Assembly: GCA_022843905.1 (NCBI GenBank) | Contig: JALHMT010000006.1 | Coordinates: forward strand, 62,001-126,000 | Length of the DNA: 64,000 nucleotides | Reading direction: 5' to 3' | Source of the DNA: Rubrivivax sp. | Lineage (GTDB): Bacteria; Pseudomonadota; Gammaproteobacteria; Burkholderiales; Burkholderiaceae_C | Shown here: in pieces, positions 52,823 through 60,998 of the stretch | Numbering within the stretch: position 1 is the first letter of the stretch | Layout: the number at the start of each line of letters is the position of its first letter | Notes under the pieces: generated by a model | Databases searched by the model: none | What the model was told of the DNA's origin: nothing | The model's input: only the letters and a program-made list of their open reading frames with translations | Made by a program: the position numbers and the translations under genes

Positions 52823-54915
52823 CCTCGACCTCGACCTTGTCCCTGTCGCCCGACGCCCGGGCGCTGCTGTCGCCATGGCCGACCTGCGGCCTGCCGCACC
52901 TGGGCGGGCTGCCGCCCTACGACCGCGCGACGCCGGCCGCCTTGGCGGAAGCCCTGCCCGTGGCCGTCGAGGCCCAGCGGCGTGCGCTTCTGGCCATCAC
53001 TCAGAACCCGGCGGCACCCAGCTTCGACAACACGGTGGCTGCGCTGGAAGATGGCGGCCGCAGCCTGCGTGACCTGCGGACGCTGATGATGGCCGTCGCG
53101 TCCACGGCCAGCACGGGCGAGATGCCTGCTGTGGCCCAGCGCCTGGCGCCGCTGGTGCCCGCGCTGGAGCTGGAGATCGCCCACGATCCCGTGCTCCTCG
53201 GTCGCATCGATGCCGTCTGGCAACGGCGCCACGCATCGGGACTGGACCCCGAGCAGGTCCGCCTGGTCGAAGTGCTTCGCGATCGCATGCTGCAGGCCGG
53301 CGCGGCGCTGCCCTTGCCCGCCAAGCAAAGGCTGGTGGCCATCAACGGGCGCCTGGCGGCGTTGTCGGCGCAGTTCGCCCAGAACCTGCTCGCCGATCAG
53401 TCGGCGCAGGTCGTCTGGCTCGAGTCGCAGGACGATCTTGCCGGCCTGTCCGAGCCGCAGCGCCAGGCGGCAGCGGCGGCGGCTCGGGCGCTGGGTCGTG
53501 AAGGCCAGTGGGCGATCCCGAACCAGCGCCCCGCGGTGTGGCCGTTCCTGACCCACTCGACGCGCCGCGACCTGCGGGAGCGTGTCTGGCGCCTGTGGAA
53601 CGACCGCTGCGACAACGACGGGCCGCACGACAACAAGCCGGTCATCGCCGAGATCCTGCGTCTGCGCGGTGAGCGTGCGCGGCTGCTCGGGCATCCCAGC
53701 CACGCGCACGGTGTGCTGGCCCAGCGCATGGCCCGTACACCGGAGACGGCGTTGGCCGTGATGCGCCGCACCTGGGACACGGTGCTGGCGGCCACGCAGC
53801 GACAGCTGGCCGAGTACCAGGTCATTGCAGATGCCGAAGGGGCGGGCCTCGCCCTCGCGCCCTGGGACCGTCTGCACTACGCCGAGAAGCTGCGGCGCCA
53901 GCGCTTCCAGCTCGACGCCGAACAGGTCAGGCAGTACCTGACGCTGGCCGGCATGCTCGAAGCCATGTTCTGGGCAGCCGGCCGCGTTCACGGCCTGTCG
54001 TTCGAGGAACTGCATGGTCTGCCGCGGCTGCACGAGAGCATCCGCGTGTTCGAGGTGCGTCGCGACGAGGCGGTTGTCGGCGTGCTCTACGTCGACCTGT
54101 TCCAGCGCCCGGGCAAGGCGCACGGCTCGCACCAGCACCAGATGCGCGCTGCCGAGAGCTTTCGTGGCCGCGTGCTGCCGATCTCGAACATGGTGTCCGG
54201 CCTGCCGCCCCCGGTGGCCGCTGAGCCCGTGCTGTTGCCCTGGGAGTACGCCAACGTGCTGTTCCACGAGTTCGGGCACGCCTTGCACATGTTGCTCAAC
54301 GGCGCGCGCTACCCGTCCCTGGGCAGCCTTCAGGTGGCCTGGGACCTGGTCGAACTGCCGTCACTGCTCAACGAGTACTGGTTGCGAGACCGCGAGCTTC
54401 TGCGACGGTTCGCGCGCCATCACGAGACAGGCGAGCCGATGCCCCTGGCGCTGATCGAGCGCCTGGAAGCCGGGCTCAGGTACGACCGAATCTTCAGCGT
54501 CAATCTCGACTATCTGGGCAGTGCCATCGTCGACATGACACTGCACCAGATGGCCGACGGCACCGGGCGCGAGATCGACGCCGTTGCCGTGGAGCGAGAA
54601 ACCCTCGCCGGGTTGGGCATGCCGCAGGCGTGGGACCTGATCCTGCGGGTGACCAGCAACGCCCACAGCTTCGCGGGGGGGTACGACGCAGGCCTCTACG
54701 GGTACCTGTGGGCCGACCTGATGGCGGCAGACGCCGCCGAAGCCTTCCTGCAGTCGCGAGGCGGCCTGTACGACTTCGAGGTCGCCCGGGCCTGGCGCGA
54801 CACCATCCTGAGCGTGGGCCATGTCGTGCCGGCTGACCTGGCCTTCCGACGTTTCCGCGACCGTGACCCTGACCCCGGTGCTCTGATGCGGCGATTCGGC
54901 CTCGTGGACTGTTGA
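52819..54915 (+). CDS. M3-family metallopeptidase (Dcp / oligopeptidase A type)
   Basis: A 698-residue thimet-like peptidase: long helical N-terminal half, zinc motif H483-EFG-H487 (NVLFHEFGHALHMLL) and the later DLVELPSLLNEYW supplying the third ligand; GGYDAGLYGYLWADLMAADA near the C-terminus is typical of Dcp. Length fits peptidyl-dipeptidase Dcp or oligopeptidase A, cytosolic enzymes that trim oligopeptides. ATG 52819 overlaps the previous stop. It is the last gene of the rightward operon and convergent with the amidohydrolase at 55120. Confidence 0.93.
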   Translation: MTSTSTLSLSPDARALLSPWPTCGLPHLGGLPPYDRATPAALAEALPVAVEAQRRALLAITQNPAAPSFDNTVAALEDGGRSLRDLRTLMMAVASTASTGEMPAVAQRLAPLVPALELEIAHDPVLLGRIDAVWQRRHASGLDPEQVRLVEVLRDRMLQAGAALPLPAKQRLVAINGRLAALSAQFAQNLLADQSAQVVWLESQDDLAGLSEPQRQAAAAAARALGREGQWAIPNQRPAVWPFLTHSTRRDLRERVWRLWNDRCDNDGPHDNKPVIAEILRLRGERARLLGHPSHAHGVLAQRMARTPETALAVMRRTWDTVLAATQRQLAEYQVIADAEGAGLALAPWDRLHYAEKLRRQRFQLDAEQVRQYLTLAGMLEAMFWAAGRVHGLSFEELHGLPRLHESIRVFEVRRDEAVVGVLYVDLFQRPGKAHGSHQHQMRAAESFRGRVLPISNMVSGLPPPVAAEPVLLPWEYANVLFHEFGHALHMLLNGARYPSLGSLQVAWDLVELPSLLNEYWLRDRELLRRFARHHETGEPMPLALIERLEAGLRYDRIFSVNLDYLGSAIVDMTLHQMADGTGREIDAVAVERETLAGLGMPQAWDLILRVTSNAHSFAGGYDAGLYGYLWADLMAADAAEAFLQSRGGLYDFEVARAWRDTILSVGHVVPADLAFRRFRDRDPDPGALMRRFGLVDC

Positions 54916-55030
54916 AGGAGGGCCGCGGTGGCCTGCCCTCGTGGGTGGGAGCTGCCGATCCGGGCAGGGTGGGAGGGCTGACGCAGCCTGGGCTGGCCGA
55001 ATGCATTCGGGCGGGCGCCATTGGGCACAT

Positions 55031-55069
55031 GATCGCCCGGGCAGATCGCCCGGGGAGATCGCCAGATCG
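55031..55069. repeat. imperfect 13-bp tandem repeat, three copies
   Basis: GATCGCCCGGGCA (55031-55043), GATCGCCCGGGGA (55044-55056) and GATCGCCAGATCG (55057-55069) follow one another in the 204-bp gap between the convergent M3 peptidase and amidohydrolase genes. Function is unknown; it may be a protein site or slippage product. Confidence 0.6.
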
Positions 55070-55119
55070 GTGTCCGGCACGTCTGCCCCTGCTGATCGTC
55101 GACAGCGTCGGCCGTGGCG

Positions 55120-56664
55120 TCACCGCGAGCGGGCATGGCGTTCGATGCGCAGGCGCCTGGCCAGTGCTCTCTCGATCAGTGACGAGAACACGGCGCGCTC
55201 GCTGGCAGCGATGGCGAGCCCGGCCGCATTGGCCTGGTCGTCGGCAGCGGCCAGCTCGACGGCCTCGGCCAGCAGGGCGGCTTCATCGATCGGCCGGGCC
55301 GTGCCGTGGGCGGGGCAAGCGGCCACCCTGTCTCTCAGCACCACCAGGCCATTCACCACCACGTGCCTGACGTTGCTGCCCTGTTCGGCCATCACCAGGT
55401 GATGGGTCGGATCGCGCGCCGCCAGCCAGTCCAGGCCCGTGGTGTCCACCAGCGTGATGTCGGCCGGCGCGCCGGGCTGCAGCGTGCCCGACCCGGCCGG
55501 CAGCCCCAGCACCCGCGCGCCTGCGGCCGTGGCGGCGTGCAGGGCTTGTGCGCTCTGGATCCATCGCGTTTCGGGTTCTCCACGTACACGGCTCAGCACG
55601 GCCATCAGGCGGGCCTGCTCCAGCAGGCTGGCGTCGTGACCGCTTTCGCTGTCGGTGCCCAGCGCCACGTTCACACCCAGGTCCAGCATCTGCCGCGTGG
55701 GCTGCAGGCCGCTGCCCAGGTGGAGGTTGCTCAAGGGGTTGTGCACCACATGGGCGCCACGCTCGGCCACCAGGGCCATGTCGCGCTGCGTGCACCAGAC
55801 AAAGTGCGCCAACGAAGAACGCGAGTTCAGCAGCCCGTGTCGATCGATCACCTGCACCAGGCTCCCGCCGCGCGGCGTCATCATCGACTGCGTCTTGCTT
55901 TCCAGCAAATGCGTGTGCAGGCCCATCGCGTGCTGGTCGGCATAACGGCCCGTCAGGCTGAGCAAGCGGGGGCTGCAGCGCTGCGGGCCGTCCACGCCCA
56001 GCATCACGTCCAGACGGCCGCCGTGGCCGCGCCAATGCAGAACAGCGTCCATCAGTTCGAAATAGGCCTCGGGCGGCGGCTTGCGCAGGCCGGCCCAGCG
56101 CGCCTGCACCGACGCCGGCAGTTCGCGGGCATCGATGGGCAGGGAGTCGATGTAGGACCGGTCTTCGTACATGGGCGCCACGGTGGCGCGCAAGCCCAGG
56201 TCGCGGTAGGCCTGCAGGCAGGCTTCGACGGCTTCGACGCTGGGCAGGGCGCCATGGCGCACGTGGTCGACCAGGCCCGTGACACCGCGCTTGAGCAGCT
56301 GCAAGCCGTGCACCAGGGCGCTGATGTAGACCATGCGGGGGCTGCGTGGTGCACGCCTGGCCATGGCTTCCAGCACGAACAGGTCCAGCGGCGCGCCGGG
56401 CACGGTGTCGGCCAGCAGCGACGTGTACGAGTGGGTGTGCGCGCTGACCAGCCCGGGCATCGCCAGGCAACCTGCAGCATCGAGCGTTTCGACGCCCGGC
56501 GGCAGGGGCAACGCACCTGCGGGCGTGATGCCGGCCAGTCGAGCGCCGGCGATCCAGACATCGCACGCCGGTCCCGGCGTGGCCTGCGGTGCCGCCAGCA
56601 CCCGGGCGCCGCGGACGCAGAGTGAGGCCTCGGGGGGAACGACGGGTGCGGGTGTTGCGGGCAA
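55120..56664 (-). CDS. Amidohydrolase of the SsnA/TrzN/guanine-deaminase group
   Basis: A 514-residue metal-dependent hydrolase. The HxH motif is H76-T-H78 (LVSAHTHSYTSLLA), with HTHLLESKTQ and LAHFVWCTQRD for the later histidines and LGTDSESGHD for the catalytic aspartate. It should deaminate or dechlorinate a heterocycle or hydrolyse an amide. The N-terminal strand domain (SLCVRGARVLAAP) and the closing GAPADITLVDTTG are typical. The start is a TTG at 56664 with GAGG upstream; I saw no better ATG. It stands alone on the minus strand; substrate unknown. Confidence 0.88.
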   Translation of the reverse strand: MPATPAPVVPPEASLCVRGARVLAAPQATPGPACDVWIAGARLAGITPAGALPLPPGVETLDAAGCLAMPGLVSAHTHSYTSLLADTVPGAPLDLFVLEAMARRAPRSPRMVYISALVHGLQLLKRGVTGLVDHVRHGALPSVEAVEACLQAYRDLGLRATVAPMYEDRSYIDSLPIDARELPASVQARWAGLRKPPPEAYFELMDAVLHWRGHGGRLDVMLGVDGPQRCSPRLLSLTGRYADQHAMGLHTHLLESKTQSMMTPRGGSLVQVIDRHGLLNSRSSLAHFVWCTQRDMALVAERGAHVVHNPLSNLHLGSGLQPTRQMLDLGVNVALGTDSESGHDASLLEQARLMAVLSRVRGEPETRWIQSAQALHAATAAGARVLGLPAGSGTLQPGAPADITLVDTTGLDWLAARDPTHHLVMAEQGSNVRHVVVNGLVVLRDRVAACPAHGTARPIDEAALLAEAVELAAADDQANAAGLAIAASERAVFSSLIERALARRLRIERHARSR

Positions 56665-56763
56665 GGCGAGCCTCAGGGGTGACCGAATGCAGTCCAGGCT
56701 GAAAGCAAGGACGGTGCCCGCGCGGCCGGCCCCTGCGCGGCGTGCTCTCCGGGGGCGGCAGGC

Positions 56764-57564
56764 TCAGCGCATCCAGCGCGACGCGGCGTCGAGCAGTCCC
56801 TGGCGCACCTGCTGCTGGCGCACCGGGTCGGTGTCGCCGCACGCCAGGCGGCACATCCAGTCGGAGGGCGACTCGAAATCGCAGTGCGATGCGCCTGCGA
56901 TCAGCTCGTCGCGCCAGATCGCCGGCAGCGTGGTGCCCCAGGGCGCGGCCACCGCTTCGGCGTTGCAGCGCGACGGAGGGGCGCGCAGCAGCAGCGCCTC
57001 GGTGCGCAGCCGGCTGGCCGCCGTCAAGCCCAGTCGCTCGGTCTCGCCGTGCATCGTGCGGTCGAACGGGTCCAGGCCGACGTAGCCGACCACGCCGGGC
57101 GTGTCCGCCGCCAGCAGGCTGGACAGCCCGCCGGCAGAGAAGCCGACGAGCATCACCTTCTCGATCGGGTCACCGAAGCTGCCTCCGGCACGCAGCGAGC
57201 CCACCAGCGCAGCAAGGGCGCGGGCGTTGCAGCGAAAGTCGAAGGTGCAGGGCAGGTCCGGCGTCAGCGCCAGCACGCCGGCATCGGCCAGCGCCTGCGC
57301 ATGTCCCGCCAGCGTGCGCCGGCTGCGCGTGAAGCCGTGCGAGAGGATGACGGCGCCCCGCAGCGGGCCGGCGGCGGGATACACGTCCAGCGTCACACGA
57401 TGGCCGTCAAGTGCAAGCACCTGCGTCCGCACGGGCGGCGGCGCTGCAGGCGCGGCCGCGGCGGCCATCGCGGCGATGGCCGCCGCCGCAAGCGCGAGCG
57501 ACCTGCAGACGTGGCGTGCAGGGCGGATCAGCGTTTGGATCAGCGTTTGGATCGGCGTTCGCAT
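56764..57564 (-). CDS. Exported alpha/beta-hydrolase (dienelactone-hydrolase-like)
   Basis: A 266-residue protein with a signal peptide (after an IQTLIQTLI start, hydrophobic LALAAAAIAAMAAAAAPAAP) and an alpha/beta-hydrolase domain: VILSHGFTRSRRTLAGHAQA, TPDLPCTF, nucleophile S143 in LVGFSAGGLSS, and GASHCDFES as the likely histidine. It is probably periplasmic. The first codons contain a 12-bp tandem duplication (57534-57557) encoding the IQTL repeat. It is divergent from the ankyrin-like gene (127-bp gap). Activity on an ester is likely; substrate unknown. Confidence 0.85.
   Translation of the reverse strand: MRTPIQTLIQTLIRPARHVCRSLALAAAAIAAMAAAAAPAAPPPVRTQVLALDGHRVTLDVYPAAGPLRGAVILSHGFTRSRRTLAGHAQALADAGVLALTPDLPCTFDFRCNARALAALVGSLRAGGSFGDPIEKVMLVGFSAGGLSSLLAADTPGVVGYVGLDPFDRTMHGETERLGLTAASRLRTEALLLRAPPSRCNAEAVAAPWGTTLPAIWRDELIAGASHCDFESPSDWMCRLACGDTDPVRQQQVRQGLLDAASRWMR
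57534..57557. repeat. 12-bp tandem duplication inside a signal-peptide-coding region
   Basis: GATCAGCGTTTG is present twice in direct tandem within the 5' end of the exported hydrolase gene, encoding repeated Gln-Thr-Leu-Ile on the minus strand. A third, diverged copy (ATCGGCGTTCG) adjoins the start codon. It keeps frame and probably arose by slippage. Confidence 0.6.
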
Positions 57565-57691
57565 GCGCGCATTGTCTTCGGGCGCGTGGTGGCGCGGGGC
57601 CCGCGACCCCGCGCCACCGAGCCCACGACACCTGCGGCCGGACCGTTGCGACCAACGCGGGAGCCCCGACCCCGGTTACCCTTGCGGCCAC

Positions 57692-58636
57692 ATGCTCACC
57701 ATGATCCTGAAACGACTGGTCATCGGCGCAGCAGCCATCGGCCTGCACGCCATCGGCCTGGCGCGGGAGCCCGGCGCTGCCCAGGCGCCCAGGACGACCA
57801 CGGTCCAGCCCGGCGGTGCCCTGGCGGAACTGGCCCACCGCGCCGCACTGCGGGCCTACGCTGTGCAGATGGCCGAAGGCCGCCTCACGGCCGACGAACT
57901 GAGCGACTACCTGACCAAGGGCGGCAGCTACCAGCGTGAGAAGTCCTATGACGGCAGCCGCGACTTTTTCGTGGGCGACGACCGGGGCTCGGTGCTGCGC
58001 TTCTTCATCGACGGCCCCCGCGGGAGCAAGACCCCTCTGCCTGGCGATCGGCTGAAGAGCCTGGCGATCCTGCTCGACCTGGGGTCGGACCCCAACCTGC
58101 AGGGGCCGGCAAAGGGCGTGGGGGGCGAAAACCTGCTGTCGCCCACGCTCTTTGCCGCGGCGGGTGACGATCTGGAGGCGCTGAAGCTGCTGGTCTCCAG
58201 AGGCGGCAACATCGAACTGCGGGAAGTCAAGTATGCTGGCAAGTTCGGCCCGGCGCTCGCCCTGGCCTCGCGAACCGAGGTGCTCGACTTCCTGCTGAGT
58301 CGCGGCGCCCGGCTGAACTTCACCGACGAAGACGGCAGCAACCTGCTGCTGCTGGCGGTGGAGCGAACGCGGGCCAAGCACCAGGTGGAAAAAGTCGCCT
58401 GGCTGCTGGCGCGAGGGCTCTCCCCGCGTGCGCCCAACCGGTGGAAGGAGACGGCCGAGACACGCGCCCAGGCCTTGCTGGCGCTGGCCGACGAGCGGCT
58501 GAAGGCAGCGCAGGGCCTGCCGCCCGACCAGGTCGGCGACATGGCCGTCCTGCAGGAGACCCATGCCAAGCTGCTGGCGGTGCTGAACCTGTTGGCGGCG
58601 CCCGGTCCGTCGGGCCCCCGGCAAGGCCAGAGGTGA
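57692..58636 (+). CDS. Exported ankyrin-repeat-like protein
   Basis: A 314-residue protein with a hydrophobic N-terminus (MILKRLVIGAAAIGLHAIGL), probably a signal or anchor, followed by ankyrin-like helices: LKSLAILLDLGSDPNLQ, SPTLFAAAGDDLEALKLLVS-RGGNIELR, LALASRTEVLDFLLSRGARL-NFTDEDG, LLLLAVERTRAKHQVEKVAW. Ankyrin repeats bind proteins; partner unknown. ATG 57692 is taken (a second ATG three codons later is possible). The much longer in-frame extension upstream is antisense to the hydrolase gene and not credible. Confidence 0.8.
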   Translation: MLTMILKRLVIGAAAIGLHAIGLAREPGAAQAPRTTTVQPGGALAELAHRAALRAYAVQMAEGRLTADELSDYLTKGGSYQREKSYDGSRDFFVGDDRGSVLRFFIDGPRGSKTPLPGDRLKSLAILLDLGSDPNLQGPAKGVGGENLLSPTLFAAAGDDLEALKLLVSRGGNIELREVKYAGKFGPALALASRTEVLDFLLSRGARLNFTDEDGSNLLLLAVERTRAKHQVEKVAWLLARGLSPRAPNRWKETAETRAQALLALADERLKAAQGLPPDQVGDMAVLQETHAKLLAVLNLLAAPGPSGPRQGQR

Positions 58637-58848
58637 TGCTGGCTGGCCCTTCGTCCCACCCCTGCTGATCCGCCCGGCCGAGGTGCTTCATGCGGCAGCC
58701 CGGCCGGCAGCCGCCGGTCTCGACCGACGGCAGGGCGCAGCAGGGACTGTCTGGAGCTCGAGACCCGGCTGTGTGAAAACCCCCTGACTGGTTGACGCCG
58801 GCTTGCGTAGAGTGCCTGTACACACCACAGGATGCTGAGAGAAAGACG
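58637..58848. other. 212-bp gap carrying the promoter of the Bug gene
   Basis: No gene is visible. A possible -35 box TTGACG is at 58792-58797, with CCTGTA (58815-58820) at 17-bp spacing as a poor -10. The rest is GC-rich and featureless. Confidence 0.35.
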
Positions 58849-59853
58849 ATGACCAAGAAGTCCACCCGTGTCGCGGCAGGCCGTCGCACTGTCCTGATTG
58901 CCGCGGCAGCCGCATGGGCGCTGAGCGGTCTGGCGGGGCCAGCGCATGCCCAGGCGTATCCCACCAAGCCCATCAAGCTGGTGGTCGGATTCCCGCCCGG
59001 AGGAGGCATCGACGCCGTGGCGCGCAACCTGCAACCCAGCCTCCAGGAGGCGCTCGGCCAGCCGGTCGTCATCGAGTACAAGCCCGGCGCCGGGGGCGTC
59101 ATGGCCGCCGCAGACCTGACGCGCGCGCCGGCCGACGGCTACACCATCCTGGTGGCCAACATCGGCCCCTTCGTGCTGGCGCCCCACATGGTGTCGAAGA
59201 AGCCCTTCGATCCGCAGAAGGACTTCACCTACATCCACCAGACCTCGGGCTCGGGCTTCATCGCCGCCGTGCCGGCGAATCACCCGGCCCAGACGCTTGC
59301 GGAGTTCATCGCCTGGGCCAAGGCCAACCCCGACAAGGCCAACTACGCCTCCGGTGGCTCGGGGTCCATCACCCACCTCAATGGCGAGATGCTCAACCAG
59401 GTGGCCGGCACCAAGCTGGTCCATGTCCCTTACAAGGGCTCGTCACCGGCGGTGCAGGACCTGATCGGCGGCCAGACCCACCTGCTGGTCGACGTGTCCA
59501 CCGTGCTGTTGCCGCACATCCAGAGCGGCCGTCTGAGGGCGCTCTACGTGACCGATGCCCAGCGTGTTGCCGCCCTGCCGAACGTGCCGACCGCCAAGGA
59601 GGCGGGTTTCGCCAGCCTGGAGGCCGCGGGCTGGCAGGGCATCGTCGGACCTGCCGGCATGCCCAAGGACGTGGTCGCGCGCCTGTCGAAAGCCATCGGC
59701 GACGCCTTGACCAAGCCCGAAGTTCGCCAGAGGTTCGCCGCCAACGGCAGCGCCATCATGGCCAAGGGGCCGGAAGAGTTCACCGCCTTCCTCGGCGCCG
59801 AGATCAACCGATGGGTGCCGGTCATCAAGGCCTCGGGGGCGACGCTGGACTGA
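58849..59853 (+). CDS. Bug/TctC-family periplasmic solute receptor
   Basis: A 334-residue receptor with a signal peptide (GRRTVLIAAAAAWALSGLAG, cleavage near AHAQAYP) and Bug hallmarks IKLVVGFPPGGGIDAVARNL, VIEYKPGAGGVMAAADLTRA, VPYKGSSPAVQDLIGGQTHL. Binds a small carboxylate-type ligand in the periplasm. ATG 58849 lies behind a purine-rich GAGAGAAAG. It is an orphan: neither the ankyrin-like gene before it nor the convergent GntR gene after it gives membrane components, although the nearby Rieske/glutamine-synthetase-like pair may use the ligand. Confidence 0.93.
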   Translation: MTKKSTRVAAGRRTVLIAAAAAWALSGLAGPAHAQAYPTKPIKLVVGFPPGGGIDAVARNLQPSLQEALGQPVVIEYKPGAGGVMAAADLTRAPADGYTILVANIGPFVLAPHMVSKKPFDPQKDFTYIHQTSGSGFIAAVPANHPAQTLAEFIAWAKANPDKANYASGGSGSITHLNGEMLNQVAGTKLVHVPYKGSSPAVQDLIGGQTHLLVDVSTVLLPHIQSGRLRALYVTDAQRVAALPNVPTAKEAGFASLEAAGWQGIVGPAGMPKDVVARLSKAIGDALTKPEVRQRFAANGSAIMAKGPEEFTAFLGAEINRWVPVIKASGATLD

Positions 59854-60201
59854 CGCGCAGCGGGTTTCGAGAAGGCCTGCTGTGGTGGAGCACGGTCCGC
59901 TCATTAAGGTCGTCTCCTGGGGCAATGGCAGCGTGGTAAGCGCCCATGTCATCGTCACCCGCCAAGGCGGCTCCCTGCCAGGAGACAAGCTGCCCGACGA
60001 CTCGATCCGGTAGGACGAGATCAGCGTCGTAGATGCCTGGTAGGGCGCGATCCGGTGCCCTACCTTGTACTTCGGTGCAGCCGAACTGCGGCAGGGCCTT
60101 GGGCATGGTGCGCGGCCTAGGCTGCACCGGCGAGAAGGTGGCCGGGTAGTACGCGGCAGGCCCGGGGAGGGCGACGCAAAGCAAGCGGCCTTACCGCCCC
60201 T
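59854..60201. other. 348-bp intergenic region with a short unrecognised frame
   Basis: Between the convergent Bug and GntR genes. A plus-strand frame from GTG 59885 to TAG 60013 reads VEHGPLIKVVSWGNGSVVSA then HVIVTRQGGSLPGDKLPDDS, which looks protein-like but matches no family I can name; it may be a gene relic. GGTAGGGC (60039-60046) and GCCCTACC (60057-60064) form a terminator-like stem. Confidence 0.4.
60039..60064. terminator. hairpin between convergent Bug and GntR genes
   Basis: An 8-bp perfect stem, extendable to 10 bp with one G-U pair, with a 6-nt loop GATCCG. It lies 185 bp after the Bug stop and 137 bp beyond the GntR stop. Only TTG follows on the plus strand, so it is a weak intrinsic terminator at best. 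Confidence 0.35.
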
Positions 60202-60924
60202 TCAGGCCCCGACGATCAACCTGATCGCCGGCAGCACCCGCTCCGACTCGCTGCGCCGCTCCAGCGCCATGCGCATGTTGGCCTGCGCCACTTCGGTGTG
60301 TTCGACGGCCAGGGCCTGCGCGCGCGCGCCTTCGCCGCGGCGCATGGCATCGACCAGCATGTGGTGCTGGCGGTGCGCGTAGAGCATCAGGTCGCGGTCC
60401 AGGGTCACCGAGCCCTGCATCGGCAGCATGGCCGAGGCGGGTGCGAAGGGCAGCCTGTCGTTGAGCTCGACGGCACGCTGCAGTGCCTGGTTGCCACTGG
60501 CTTCCAGCACCAGCGCGTGCAGGCGGTCGTTCATCGCGGCATAGCGCGCGTAGGCCTCCATCGTCAGCGGGTCGGCGGCCAGCGCGGCGTCGCCTTCCGC
60601 CAGACATTCCTGCAGGTCCATGGCCAGCTGCCGGCTCAGGCCGTGCTCGGCCACCAGGCGCGCGGCCATGCCCTCCAGATGCCCGCGCACGGCGATGGCG
60701 TCGGCCACCTCGCGTGCCGTGAACTGGCGCACCACGTAGCCGCCGGTCTCGTTGGCCTTCACCAGGCCTTCCTGTTCCAGCACGCCCAGCGCCGCACGCA
60801 CCGGGGTGCGCGACGCGCCGATCTGTTCGGCCAGCTGCTGCTCGGCCAGGCGCGCGCCGGGCGCGAAATCGCCGCGCAGGATGCGCTCGCGAAGCTGCAG
60901 CAGGACGGTTTCTTGCAGGCCCAT
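60202..60924 (-). CDS. GntR-family regulator with FCD effector domain
   Basis: A 240-residue protein: winged HTH at about 1-65 (MGLQETVLLQLRERILRGDF, LAEQIGASRTPVRAALGVLE) and a helical FCD domain (about 75-220; AIAVRGHLEGMAARLVAEHG, MNDRLHALVLEASGNQALQR, HRQHHMLVDAMRRGE). Such proteins are usually repressors relieved by a carboxylate metabolite. ATG 60924 is chosen since the upstream frame crosses the divergent promoter. It is divergent from the Rieske oxygenase gene (74-bp gap) with a symmetric operator between them, so it very likely controls that pair and itself. Confidence 0.93.
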   Translation of the reverse strand: MGLQETVLLQLRERILRGDFAPGARLAEQQLAEQIGASRTPVRAALGVLEQEGLVKANETGGYVVRQFTAREVADAIAVRGHLEGMAARLVAEHGLSRQLAMDLQECLAEGDAALAADPLTMEAYARYAAMNDRLHALVLEASGNQALQRAVELNDRLPFAPASAMLPMQGSVTLDRDLMLYAHRQHHMLVDAMRRGEGARAQALAVEHTEVAQANMRMALERRSESERVLPAIRLIVGA

Positions 60925-60930
60925 GGGCGG

Positions 60931-60963
60931 ACTGTATCCTGAACGGCAATAACGGTATACAGT
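60931..60963. promoter_or_regulatory. inverted-repeat operator for the adjacent GntR regulator
   Basis: ACTGTAT (60931-60937) is exactly inverted as ATACAGT (60957-60963), spacer 19 bp, inside the 74-bp divergent gap between the GntR (60924) and Rieske (60999) starts. The right arm forms GGTATACAG, a GTATAC-centred dyad of GntR type. It differs from the GTAT-N6-TGT motif of the 14-32 kb block. Confidence 0.6.
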
Positions 60964-60998
60964 CATCCCGATCTTGATCGTCGTCACGAGGACCTGCG

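Noticed and set aside
60954-60963. GTATAC box upstream of the Rieske gene as part of the 14-32 kb regulon
   Set aside because: It does not continue into the N6-TGT motif and belongs to a separate inverted repeat next to its own GntR gene.
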